The notes under the pieces were generated by a model, which ran no database searches, was not told where the DNA came from, and saw only the letters and a program-made list of their open reading frames with translations. DNA of 64,000 nt, from contig NMRA01000503.1 of assembly GCA_002633005.1 (NCBI GenBank), positions 62,001-126,000 of the forward strand, written 5' to 3'. Shown here in pieces: positions 13,401 to 25,000 of this stretch. The first letter of the stretch is position 1. The number at the start of each line of letters is the position of its first letter. The position numbers and the translations under genes were made by a program. This DNA is from Phoronis australis (taxonomy: Eukaryota > Phoronida > Phoronidae).

Positions 13401-16400
13401 CATTACTTCCATAATTTGTATTGTACAGCTGTCATCAACAAATACATGATGAAATTTTGAGCATTTTTCGCAATACAGTGAGCTTCTGAAAATGGAAATT
13501 ACCATTTCGGTAATTAGTTTTGCTCAAATTTGAGGAAACTTTACCATACCCTAGTTTATAAATATTGAACAAGAAAGAAATCTGCCATGAACTCTTTCAA
13601 ACTCTTAAAGTTCGAAACATTTGTCAAGGTTCCATCTAAATCTATATTAGCTTGCAGCTAGATATTCCGTGATGCACCAATTTCTTAAATTAAGAAATTG
13701 GTTGCATTAATAATACAACAAATTGACAACCCTAACAGCCACAAACCTGTGTGGAGTGCCCACTCAAACTGTCCAGTACATCCTGAGATGGCGGAGGGGG
13801 GAGGGGCGGTGGCTGATCCTCCAGAGAGTCCACAGAATCTCGTTTACTGCTGGTCCAGTTATTGGTCACTTGATTATACGACTGCTGCTGTGGCTGGAGA
13901 CGTACCTCAACTGATTGGGTCTTAATCGGGCTACTGTTAGACTGATTGGAAATGTGTGATGTAGTAGACTGGAGATCGGCTAGTAAAGCGTCTGGAAAAC
14001 AAGGAAACTACACTCAAGTTACATTCATACAACAGAAAATACAAAGACTAATACAAATGAGACTTGGAAAAACTAGTTAATAACCATTTTTGATACGCAA
14101 AGCAGTGACATAATGAAATTCACCTTGGGCCGGTTCCAACAAAACTGACTTAGCTAAGACAATTCCTAAATTTTACTATATTTTAAAATAAAAGTTCAAT
14201 TTGTCTCGAAATCATTTCAAGAAAGAGATCTTAAGCTTGATTTAAGTGTTTGACGTAAGTTTTGTCTTAATTTTGATGAATTTACCAGATGTGGAAGTTT
14301 CAAAGTTTTTAAGTTAAGACAAATCATAGACTTAAGTCAAAAATGAACTTAAGTCAGTTTCTTGGAACGGGCCCCTTGTCTCTAGATGGTTATTCAGTAT
14401 TTGGTGGATAGCGTTGGCATTCTTCAACCACAATTTAATACAGTAGGATTTCCCAACGTTTTTTATAAATTCTTGTCTACCATCATGCCTTCAAATTACT
14501 AATGTTACGCAGTGGTATACTTAAATAATTCATATAAAAAATTCCATTGTCTCCAATTGTCTGTGAATGAAAGAAATTGCATTTCATCCCTGTCAACTCC
14601 TGGAATAAGATGCAGGAATGGTCATTTTGAGAAGGTACTATCCACAGTAACTGTGAAATGACCACCAGTATCAATATTTTAGTCATTGAAATTGAATTTT
14701 ATCATGACAAGTTTGGTTTACCAGTATCGAGTTTGAAAATCTCTGAAACAAGTTTAAGTATTGACAGTAAGTCATTTCTTAAACAAATTAGGACATTTGG
14801 ATTTTCAGTATCAGCTAGTTCACTGCGTTTATTCCAAGACTTAACACACAAACTATCAACACTATGGGCATGGACTTTCGAACACATGCATGAATTTTGC
14901 AAATCCATTCAAATTTGAATTTTCTGTTGTGGAGAACACTGACCTTGCACACTAATGGAACTGGCCTGTCATGCACATCTGAATTACAAATGAGGTCAAG
15001 GTCAGTGAGAGTGACTCCAACCCCCAACCCTGTCAGTTTGGACTTGAGCAGCAGCCCTGCTCAGTTCAATCCAACTACTCAATTTTCAACAATTTCATTT
15101 CTGAATGACCATTTTCTATTGTATTCAACTAAACGTCCACTATATGAGTTTTAAACTTCCCGTGAATTTTACCATTGCTTTAAAAACGCACCATGTGTTA
15201 CAAAAGCAATATGACTGCCAGTTAAGTCAGAGGTCACGAGTACTACCAACATTTGCACAGTCAGAATCTCAAGCACTTCTCAAGCCATGGCTCATCACAA
15301 ACTAGCGTCTGAGCTTAACCTAGCTAACCCTTACTGAAGTCCTATGTCAATAATGATGAAACTCCTCAAATACTGCTATAATTCCACTAATTGCACCAAC
15401 ACCAGACAGCAAAGATAAATCAGGCTAGCCACACTGCCTGCAGGGCTCAGTAACAAGCTGCCAACCTGAGATAGAGACCAGTAGACAGAATCATTCCACC
15501 AACTAATAGGTGAATTAGACTTGCCAAAGGTCACCACTCCCCACCCCATTTCCTGTCATTGGAAACTGTGTTCAATAAGTGAGAGTTGTTAATATTGGTT
15601 TCCTTCCCCTTCATACGCTGGATCAAACAAGTCATTCAGTTCCCAACCAAAATCGGAAGTTACTATGATTCTTAGGAAGAACGAATAAGTTGATCAGCGG
15701 CTGTCTTATCACATCGAAAAAAAATTCTTCCGAGGCAAATATAAACTTTCAAAACAACATTACTGCCTTCTTGTCAAATTCCAGAAGTGAAATTGGTTAC
15801 AGTAATTCGCCTGCGGACAAATCCAATGTGTCAGTATCTTGATCTTTCGATTTCAGAGAGCTGAAACATTCATGCCGTGACTTGAAGCTTACAGGACCTG
15901 CTCTGAAGCAATAACAAACTAACAGTTCTTCTTGAGCCGAGAGATCATTTCTGAGCCCAGTAAGGAATAGAGATGGGACCAGTTTTACAACGGTTAGTGA
16001 CCTAAATCCAAAGATTTTTTGACAGAAAGCACCAGTTTAATGCCGCTTTCAGGATAGGTTCTATGAATTGATCAGAAAACATACCATGATTGTTCTTCCG
16101 AGCTAATTAAAACCACGGGCTATAAGCACTTATAAGGGTTATGGATTTTAGAGAACAAATTTGTTGATCGTTATTCAGTGCAGAAAACTGGTTCTAAAAA
16201 TGCAGGGAAGCTAACAACAAGAGTTTTTACTGAAGTTATTTTTGTTCAGAAATTGTGGAAAAATGAAAGATCACTTGGCCAACAAGTCAAATTCATTTTG
16301 TTAAAATTTTTCCCCAAAAGTAAAGATTAAGAACAATTAGAACATTTTTTTCTATCACAAGCATAGTTTGCAATGCCATAAAAATATGTTTGCTGAAGTT

Positions 16401-19400
16401 TCCACTATTTGCAAAAAAGTAATCAACCATTGAAAAGTGGAAAACAACCATTTCGGCAATTATTTTTGAGTGAAATGAGTGTAGAACTACAGTAAGTATA
16501 AGAAGTTTCCATAGTTTGTGTGCAGTGAGAAGGTACTGATGTCGGTGTAATTCCAAGGAACAAATCAAGACACCAGCCTTTCTGATTAAAGAAACTTCAG
16601 GTAAAATCATCTGAAATTCCAAGAAGCAAATACTTGGACAGCTGATGGACATTAATTAAGAACAGATGAACCTCTGTGGGTCAGCTGACCACTCTGAGAT
16701 AGCACATAAACACTGATGAACACTGAAAGCCTGCCCAAATTATATAGTTCTACAAATGAATAGCAAACTGATGAGTTGCAAGATATTCTAATTTTGTTTC
16801 AACGTTGATATTAGTTTTTGCGATGATCTCCCAACATGAAAACGATCTTGGAACAATTTTTGGTCAGCCGGCAAATTAACCACATGTTGGCAATGTTTGC
16901 ATACGTAATAAGCAGGTAATTTGATTCCAGGCAGAACATGACTAGAATGGTTAACCTTCACAGACTATACCCCAAGGTACTCTACAAGCCTTCAGAGGAA
17001 GACAGGCAGTCGGTTGTAGCTTCCCAAACAGTTGGTGTGCAACTGAATGGCTTTAGAATACCCCCAACATGCCATCCACTTGGAGGAATGTCTGCTACCA
17101 TATCAATAGGAGATCGTGTGTAGTTTTAAACTACAAAATAGTGATATGAGGCTTTAAATACATGAACTGAATAAACACAACCAGAGTAAAATTCCAAGAA
17201 CAAGGGATTAAAATGAGTAAGTACTTACTAGTTTAAATAGTTGGTATGGTTGCCAAAACTGCCAGGCAACTTTCAACAACTTCTCTTGCTTTACACACCA
17301 CTCTCCAAATAAGGCATTGCGGAATTTTGCAAGAGGTTCCCAATGGAGGCAACTCATCAGCACTATACCAATTTGTTGGGTCAGGCCACTGTTTCCTGCC
17401 TCATTGCAATTCATTGGGTTTATTACTAAGAGGTCTCGACTCCCATTATAAATTGAGTTTGAGCCCTTCAAAATGTCTGCAAGTTGATTGCCCACAGAAA
17501 ATAACACAGTGCAATCTACCATGACTCAATTAATTGTTTGAATTGGATGAAACTTTTAAATCCCACCACTATCTTGATTTTTTTTTATAAAAGCACAATT
17601 CTCTATTTGCAAAAAAAATCTCAATTTGCACATATATATGCCTAACAGTCTCGTACTGAACTCACCTGTTTCTCATCTATCAAAGACACAGTATTCTCAG
17701 CTTTTTAAGCACGGTGGAACACCACCCTGCATGCTCAAATTTTGATCCCCTGCTCAACTTCTGTTTGATTCTCCAATAAATTGTGACCATAGTGCTTTAA
17801 AAGGTTCTCAAAACTGTAAAATGATGGGTCACCACTACCGAATTTGTCAGTCCACTGCAGTCGGAATATTTCCATTTCCATTGAAAGTATTAACTAAATA
17901 TAGTCTTAATTATTCACAAATATAGCCAAACATTGAGATCTATAACACTCTGTCATTCCCACCATACTCAGCTGTAATCCTGGAGAGAACACAGACAAGA
18001 CTATCATTCAGTGTGAACGAACTTGTCACAAAGAATAGAAAACCGAGATAATACACAAAAACACAAGTAGACAGCAGTACTCGTTACTGATGTCAAGAGG
18101 GGTGATAAAAAGTATGATAAAAATATGACATGAAAAATATTGTTTTAAGAACGACTTTAAATGCCTCACAGCTGACTTAAGTTATAAAATTCAAAGAATT
18201 ATTCTACATGCAAACCATAGCTACTTGCAAGTACTTCAAAAAGTAACCCAAAACTTGGAAATGACTAACAACATTTTAAACTGGCAGTCAAATCTACTGT
18301 AATCTAGTTATGACCAGTGACCTGGCTACAGTTATTGACAGCTGTCAAGGGAGATAAAAAGGGAATTGCAGGTGGTCAATACCTGAAAAGCACCGGATGG
18401 CACAGACCACATAGGTCAGGCCCAATTACACAAAGCACATGAACAATGAGCCCACTTTTGGGGTGACACCAGGGGTTCATCCATCACTTCAAAAATAAGA
18501 GGTCCAAAATGGGTTTCCTAATTTGTCAGAGTGTGCATGACCAATAAAATGCAACAGCGTTTTTATGACCTCAAGTCAAATTGCTGTTATAGTGTGCTAA
18601 GTTACTGTGGAGAAATGGTTCTTCACTAAAGTTTTTCATATCATTCATCATTTTTAAATCAAGTTTTTATTCTGAGCAGGCCAAAGGGCTCCCAGAGCTG
18701 CTGTTAGCAAGCAAAAGAGACAACCATGTGTCCAAATTTGAGTCGAGGGGGAGGGCATTTAGATGCCCTCGCCACTGTCTAGATGAAGGCCTCGGTGACA
18801 ACCCCCGTAATCCATCCTACAAGCACACTACCACTAGTCACAGGTCTTATCTTAGATCAAAAAATAATGGAAATAGATTGGCTGTACAGTTGCTGTTTCA
18901 GTTGTTATCGAAAGAACAGAGATTTGTTTTCAACGAGATTTGTTGAAGGCAATAGACCTTTTTGGCAGTCCTTGTTTTTGAGCACTGAATAGCGTCATTA
19001 CTCAGTGGATGAAACTTGCTAAAGGGGTTATTGTCTCGCAGACATGCATCTTTGCTCATGGATGGACCTACCCTGCTCCCAAACATTATTCCGTACCTGT
19101 GATGTCACTTGCTTGCTCGCGGACAAACTTGTCAATCGAGCCGACGGACTATTTTCGTAGCTGTTTCGCACTTTTGAATTAATTATTTGAATGTCATAGA
19201 ATCAAAATCAAATACAAATTGATGTCCCTCTCAGCATACTGTGACTGCTATCCCCTTTATCAAATATCATTATAAATTTATCGATACTTAGCCAAAACTC
19301 GTGTTCACTGTATCACCATTTACTTCATAGGTCAACACCAGCACGTATTATCTTACAGATAACCAGAGTTATTTTCACATGTAATCATATGCATTATTTT

Positions 19401-21423
19401 CATTTTACATTTTATGTTGTAATATCTGGCATCAAAATCATTGCCAAGTGACCAATTATGCATTTGATAATTAGGCTTCATTTCAGCTTCTTCCATTAAG
19501 TACTCATTAATTATTCAATCTCCATGTAAAACGGTTCTTTGCCAAACTATTTTTTTGCGCGGACTTACCTGGTGACACAGCATACGAGGACAACCAACAA
19601 GTACAGTTGAGCACAAAATGAGTTCAATAGCATTTTCACCGTATCCTCAACAAACAATTGCAAATACACCAACATTTGACTTTTTTGTTTTTATTTTTAT
19701 AGGCAATAGATGTCTCAGCCAAGACATTTAAAACTAAATCACTGCTCAACACCAGAAAAATTTCAAATGAAGTCGAACCACGTGGAAGTAGCTTTTTACA
19801 CTATAATTTGTGCTATGAAATACCTTACCAGAGTACCTAATCTTGACACTGAACATAAGCATAAAATGTGAAACAACTACTGCATTAGTATGTTATCTGT
19901 TTGACCTGATCAGATATCGTATAATGAAGGTTGCAGCGTCAATAAGCTTACAAAGCCTATGAATGGGCTAAAAATGCGCGCAACAATGTGTTTGCTTTCT
20001 AAAGACCCATTTTGATAATACAGATGGCAACAGACTGAGTAAAATGTGATTAGAAAACACATCGTAGAGAATCTGCAACTGTAGTAGACTTGCAAGAAAC
20101 CTGTGCCATATTGGCTTTGTGCTCATGGGACTATGCAACCGTAACTATGGTACGCGTGGTCTAAGTTTGTTGGAACTATACATTTGCCAGTGTATAGGAT
20201 TAAAGAACATCAATGCAATCCATGTCATTGACTACGGCACGACCTTCGATTGGGATCATTCACTGATCAAACATTGCAGTCAATGAATGATCCCAATCGA
20301 AAGTCAGGCAGTAGCCATCCACAGAGTAGCTAGCAATCGACAACTGTGTCACGCAATGGCAAGATTGAGAACATCCCAAGACTTCCGGCAGGCTTCATTC
20401 GAAATGGATAGTTATGTTCCTTTTATTACATTAATAGTGCATGATGTTCTTAAAACAAAAGATCCAGATAAGGTCCCGTGTTTGTTTGTCAATGAAATTA
20501 AAGACCAGAACTCCATTACATTCAATGTGCTTGAGAACAAACAGAAAAACATACAGAAGGTTATGTTGAGGTTACACATCTGCCAGTCATGTCAAGAGGA
20601 GGCAGCAGGAGATCTGTCGATCATCTAGCTCACTGAATTGTTCTAAAATCCACATGCCAACAGCAGGTATCAAACATGGACCACTGCTCAGTCAAGAGGC
20701 AATTGCCAATTGACAATGTCACTTGATAATCAATTTAGAGACTCTTTCCTTTATACAATTACATCTACGTCACACTCAGAACGAGAAATTCACAACATTC
20801 CTCTCGATCATTCTGAGCAAGGAGGCCCTTGCTTTCTTTTGATGGGTGAGTAACTCCCTTTCTGCCTTACGAGTTTGGTGTGTGCCCTTCAAATCATGGA
20901 GTCTACCACTGTCACCAATAACAATGTAGAAAAAATCCACAAGCGGGCCGCAGGTATCAAAATTCAAACACGTCACGGGTTGCCAGCATGAGAGCCGAGC
21001 GTCCACACCATTCCGACAAAAGGCAATTGTCATTTATCAAGCAATTAAGAGAGGTTTTATAAATTATGTGACTGCACGTCACACCCGGAACCCAAAATTC
21101 ACAATAGTATTGAGCCTGAGGGCCACCCGGACACAGGTCAGTCAGTGCACAGGTACCAGAAATGCAATATATCTAAAAATCCACCCTCGTACTACTACTG
21201 TGGGAATTAAACTGCACAGTGTAATACTGAAATAGTATAGGGGGAGTCCTTTTGTATTGCAAAGCAGCTCATGTAACTTGTGCTGTGAGTCAGTCTCGCG
21301 GCACTGTCACTGGCCCTGCCCCACAGCCACAGCCACAGCCTGAGCGACGCGGTCGGTCAGCGAGCCGAGGACAATCATACCAAGTGCCTTATCCGGAGGT
21401 AAATACTCACCCAAATCTTCCAT
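3917..21423 (-). CDS. PXN: Paxillin, focal-adhesion LIM scaffold (10 coding exons, 535 aa)
   Basis: Coding exons in transcript order (complement): 21411-21423, 13747-13991, 11990-12185, 10989-11124, 9582-9705, 7196-7417, 6211-6384, 5877-5992, 4968-5082, 3917-4183. The sum is 1608 nt (535 aa plus TGA); human paxillin is about 557 aa. Every junction has GT/AG and keeps frame. Paxillin is a cytoplasmic adaptor at integrin adhesions. Its LD motifs bind FAK, vinculin and parvin-type partners, and the LIM domains target it to adhesions. LD1 is at residues 2-14, a proline-rich stretch (PPPLPPPP) lies near the end of exon 2, LD2 at 126-138, LD3 at about 179-192, LD4 at 223-238, LD5 at 277-289, and four LIM domains run from 302 to 535. 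Start: ATGG with A at -3; splicing joins 'MEDL' to 'DALLADLQ', the LD1 consensus. The same frame stays open upstream to another ATG at 21511-21513, so a longer N-terminus is possible but lacks family support. Paralogues such as leupaxin or Hic-5 are less likely because the fit is paxillin-like throughout. Very confident. Confidence 0.96.
5575..5765. repeat. Imperfect inverted repeat
   Basis: AGGGGTCTC near 5640 and GAGACCCCTT near 5730 flank partly complementary blocks (GCACCC, TATGCA, GTCCC). In the PXN intron between exons 9 and 8; probably an old MITE. Confidence 0.35.
7716..8740. mobile_element. Non-autonomous hAT-type DNA transposon, 1025 bp
   Basis: Flanked by identical 8-bp target duplications AGTTAAAC (7708-7715 and 8741-8748). 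The termini are inverted: left CAGGCCTTCATGCAG, right (reverse complement) CAGGGCTTCATCCAG. An 8-bp duplication with CAGGG ends is characteristic of the hAT superfamily. Both ends carry several GGACGCC/GGACACC subterminal motifs. No transposase reading frame is present. It sits in the PXN intron between exons 6 and 5. Confidence 0.85.
9582..13991 (-). CDS. PXN: PXN exons 2-5: LD1-LD4 and proline-rich region
   Basis: Exons 13747-13991, 11990-12185, 10989-11124 and 9582-9705. The LD motifs read [15 protein letters not shown] (LD1), [13 protein letters not shown] (LD2), [12 protein letters not shown] (LD3) and [14 protein letters not shown] (LD4). LD1, LD2 and LD4, the FAK/vinculin-binding motifs of vertebrate paxillin, are nearly identical to their vertebrate versions. 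The spacers between them are shorter and not alignable by eye. Exon 2 holds the only tyrosine of this part (QSYNQ); the vertebrate YxxP phosphorylation sites are absent from the model. Exon phases are 1/0/1/2/0 and all agree. Confidence 0.93.
12281..12440. repeat. 33-bp minisatellite with alternating A/B units (5 copies)
   Basis: CAGAGCATAGACT recurs at 12281, 12314, 12347, 12380 and 12413, exactly 33 bases apart. Units alternate between a form with GTAGGACAxGTGTGCAT and a form with TAGGATTxGCGTTCAT, making a 66-bp higher-order unit. As 33 is a multiple of three, long ORFs appear on both strands, but they are a by-product. In the PXN intron between exons 3 and 2. Confidence 0.9.
14127..14374. 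mobile_element. PIF/Harbinger-type MITE, copy 1 (248 bp)
   Basis: Terminal inverted repeats GGGCCGGTTCCAACAAAACT and, at the other end, AGTTTCTTGGAACGGGCCC, flanked by the 3-bp duplication CTT (14124-14126 and 14375-14377). The 3-bp duplication and GGGCC ends suit PIF/Harbinger. Lies in PXN intron 1. Confidence 0.75.
20242..20305. repeat. Inverted repeat, about 24-base arms with an 18-base perfect core
   Basis: TTCGATTGGGATCATTCA (20245-20262) and its exact reverse complement TGAATGATCCCAATCGAA (20284-20301), with partly matching extensions and a loop of about 21 bases. Lies in PXN intron 1; a 113-codon ORF starts in the right arm. Confidence 0.85.
20287..20628 (+). other. Unassigned 113-codon ORF in PXN intron 1
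   Basis: Uninterrupted frame with mixed composition (for example [17 protein letters not shown], then [19 protein letters not shown]). No family recognised, no signal peptide or membrane helix evident. It starts within the right arm of an inverted repeat, which argues for mobile-element or chance origin. Antisense to PXN. Confidence 0.2.
21411..21423 (-). CDS. PXN: PXN start micro-exon (13 nt)
   Basis: ATGGAAGATTTGG followed by the donor GTGAGT. It supplies M-E-D-L and the first base of the Asp codon finished by exon 2 (G|AC), recreating the M-(D/E)-D-L-D-A-L-L start typical of paxillin. The intron to exon 2 is about 7.4 kb. The start context is AAAATGG. A TIR element copy begins only about 115 bases upstream. 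Confidence 0.85.
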
Positions 21424-21534
21424 TTTAGTTTTAAAATATCCAAGGCAATGGTGTGTCACTAAATTCCGCAACTTGTGGTCACAATGCGAGTTGATAAAGT
21501 TCTCAACAAGCAAAACTAGCAGAATTATTGTACG

Positions 21535-21935
21535 TAAGCTTGGAATCTTGCTTAATCTCGAGATCGCATGGGCGTGAACATGGAATACACGAGGAAACTA
21601 GGCAAGTTCACTCAAAGAGTCGCGTTAACGTTGATAAAAACTTACAATACATTAAACAAATTACCTGTTGATGAAAAATGTAAACTTTAACCAACTCTTA
21701 TTGTTTTTTCAACTACTGGCAATCTTATTCCCCAAACAATAATTAATTAAGCGTTCATATATTCCTCCTATTCTGTGACATAACTTTTACTAAAGGAGAA
21801 AATGAGTGATTGTGAAGCCAATAACAACAAAAATTCTTTACACTGAACATAGAAGACACTTGATTGCTTTAATGATTTAATTTTAAGGTCACGCATACGC
21901 TATCTTGAGATTAAGCAAGATTTCAAGTTCACGCA
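21535..21935. mobile_element. TIR element, copy B (immediately upstream of PXN exon 1)
   Basis: Left end ATCTTGCTTAATCTCGAGAT and right end ATCTTGAGATTAAGCAAGAT form terminal inverted repeats of about 20 bases with one mismatch. The interior matches copy A (GGAATACACGAGGAAACT, TTTTTTCAACTACT, TCATATATTCCTC). It begins about 115 bases upstream of the PXN start codon. Confidence 0.65.
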
Positions 21936-21959
21936 CAGCAGAACGACGCCATATTGATG

Positions 21960-22002
21960 GTGTCACGTGGTCATTACGTCCCATCCAAACCCGGAAGTGC
22001 CT
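21960..22002. promoter_or_regulatory. Cluster of promoter-type motifs upstream of PXN
   Basis: Within 36 bases lie CACGTG (21964-21969, E-box/USF type), ATTACGTC (21973-21980, CRE-like) and CCGGAAGTG (21991-21999, strong ETS/GABP type). This combination is common at TATA-less animal promoters. The cluster is about 540-580 bases upstream of the PXN start codon, just beyond a repeat copy (about 21535-21935). That it drives PXN is inference, since no transcript start can be seen. Confidence 0.35.
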
Positions 22003-25000
22003 ATGCCACAACTATGCCAACCAAAGCTGAGTCAGCCACTGGGGCGAGGACCGGACGACTTCTTTATTTGGTTTCGTTTATTTCGTAAAACACATACAAA
22101 AAATACAGGAAAAGGCAGGACCTAAACAAGAAAGAAGTGGGAAAGTAATAGGTAGCATTACCGTCTCAACAATGGTGGTTGTTATTACACCCAAATTCTC
22201 TGGCATTTGCCAGTAGTTGTAACTTTGTACATATTACTTACAAAAAGACTAAACAAGTTTATTTGTGTTTATCTTGACAAAGGGACATTTCCTAAAGGAA
22301 AGATGGCTTTAAATATGTTTCATACCAGTTTTTGTTATTCCATTTTTAATATTTTTGTATACTTTTTTCTTACCGGGAACGAGCTGATATCTTTTTTATT
22401 TTATTTTTATACTTGAAGTGCCAAAACGATGGTAGATCATTGATCGCCAGCAAAACTTAATTAGTTTAGTTAAGTGTGAACCCATCCCTGAACTTTCCAG
22501 ATTACACCTACACTAAACATTTCACAGTTAACAAAACTACGCATGTTACTAGTTCAAGTTTAATCTTTATTAGAACTCAAATCATAAAATGTATACAAAA
22601 GTGCAAATATGGTGATGGCCAAACTGAAAATTTGGAATCTGTGAACAATTTCGGTTACACTGATTAACTATTCTAACTATTGATGTCAGTCATAGAAAAT
22701 GAAGAGTTGGCACAAATTAAGACAACTGTTTCCTAGTAAAAATCTAGTTAAACGATCTGATTGAAAGAATATTAAAAGAACAATGCATGTGATATTGTTA
22801 ACTCTGATCAGCGTTTGTAAATCCAACGAGTATATCAATACGCACCCAATGTTTTAGCTTATTAGTTCATCGATTTTTGAAATCGAAAACACTACTTGGA
22901 CAATACGGTCATCACAACTATATCCGACTCTGGTGCCGCGCTCTCTTTGATCTTGGTAAAAGCCGCTCAGAAGGACGAGAGGTGAAAATTCCCGCATACC
23001 TTTAGAAATGCGTGACTTCCTTATAAGCGTCTTTCACGGCACGGTGTCCTGCGGGCAACCAAACTGCCCCCAAACCACCCACCGGCTGACCGGGAGCCGC
23101 GCTGCGATGTGAAAAATTTGCCAACATCGGGGAAGTTCAGTTAGTGGCCTTGCATGACGGGGGGGGGGGGGGGGNGCGATTTACTGCAGCAGAACCTAGA
23201 CCGACTACACTATCCAACGTTTGGTACACCATATACTGAGCACGGAAAAAACAATCAAAATTGTCCTGCTTGCCACAGGCGTGGCTGACTACGGACGTTC
23301 GGTAATGTCAGTCACGTCCCAAGGACAATAGAAAATTCACATTCTTTCAGTTGTTCGAACTGAAAGTATGAAACTTAAATTGAAATCATCGATGTGTTGT
23401 TCGTTTCAAACTAAAACTTGGCTTTGTTGCCATGCAGTGACGTAAGTGCCGTGTGTAGCACGTAGGATCGAGGAACCGCATGGTGCTCAAATATCTAAGA
23501 AGATTGAAAACTAATCACTAGTTTCATTCAATGCTAAATCTTTCACAGTTAATTGTAAAATGGATATGAGACAGAAGCTCAAGTCCACTTATACGATTTA
23601 AAAGTACAGAATTTGTGACCATAAAACAAATATCATAAAACGTCTATTCGTCAGCGATGATCGCACAAATTTTAACTGCCGCAGTCAGTGATTGCGGTTT
23701 CCATCACGTTTGGAATTTTTTTATTTCTGCACCATTAGTAGTGAAGTGGTCACTCTAGAGAGTTATGCAATAAACTGATTTCGTATTTTTTTAAAGGTAT
23801 GATACTGTCTTACCATTCAAAACCAGCGTTCATCAGCCGTGGCACCGAATTTACTGACTGCCGAACGCCCGGCCGGAAATGAAACGAGGCCACCGGATTT
23901 GAAAATCGTTAATTACTTCGATGAACTTGTTTTTACATTGACTTGTGCAACGCTTGAGCGCGAATAATTTTATTTTTACGACACCTATCAGTCAATTGTT
24001 CCACTCTCGCAAAGAAAGAGAAATAAAAGAGATTGCAAGCACAGGGAAATTATAGTGGCAACTAGGCCTAATTCCAAAATCTCGTGACAGGATGAGTCCT
24101 ACTGGTAGTGTCGAAACGGAGTCTCACTTTGCATTTATAAACCGCCGCCGAAGTGACACTTTTGTGATGATGAAATTCACGACGGAAAAAGTTCTATGCA
24201 ACTGCTTCGATATGAAAAGACTTTTCAAATGACAGTTGCTTTTTTATGTTATTAGCGTGTTTACATTTTTTGTCATTGTTGGCTGGCTCCAAAAGTTGTA
24301 GTCGATCTACTGCGCGTCGTTTTTAATTTACACCGACGTTAATATTGTTTTCTCTACTGACCGCTCGGCGGTGTGGAGTAAAGGGCGTTTAAATGGCGAA
24401 TTATGACTCGCGTCTTTTGCAGAAAACAACTTTTGATTCAGTCCACCTGTTGCAATAGAATCGGTTTCACCTTCCTTACTCTAATTAAAAATGACTTCTA
24501 GTATGTCTTGAGAAGAGCCGATTGGTCGGTATTGCTTCATATCAGGCCGGTCAGTAAAATTGCTTGAAAAGGGGGTTATTTTTACTCGACAATGCAACAT
24601 GGCCGTCAGGAGAATTCCAGGAAGTTGAATGAAATTATAGGTAGTGGCTAGTGCACTAACTCTTCAAATGTGGATTCATTTACAATAATAATTAGTTGGC
24701 CATTTTTAGTCTTTTGCACGGTAACTATATAAGGCCGCTTTGCCCGATGCGCAAAGGATGTGGGACCCGCGGTATGCCGGAATGTGACGTATAGTGATGA
24801 GCAGTCTTGTGTCAAAACATTGATCTAAAGCTTTTAGTCCATGTAATAGATATATGGAGTAGTCCAAGTGCTTTGTTCAAGGAAAATCATATTTTTTTCT
24901 TCGCGAACTTTATGAAACGGATTCCCTTTTCGCCACTTTCTCTGGAAAATTGATAAACTATTGTACAAAAAAGGAAGACAAATAATACAATTTTGATTAC

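Larger units (their letters stand above)
13992..21410. other. PXN intron 1 (7.4 kb)
   Basis: Contains Harbinger-type MITE copy 1, fragments of the GGTAATTCTTCAC family (about 16430-16500), a repeat block at about 16110-16230 similar to 34485-34640, and the inverted repeat with ORF at 20242-20628. No further PXN exon with YxxP motifs was found. Confidence 0.6.

Noticed and set aside
19570-19588. Alternative PXN start exon (ATGCTGTGTCACCAG before GTAAGT)
   Set aside because: Its phase 0 end would put exon 2 out of frame and give a stop after a few codons.
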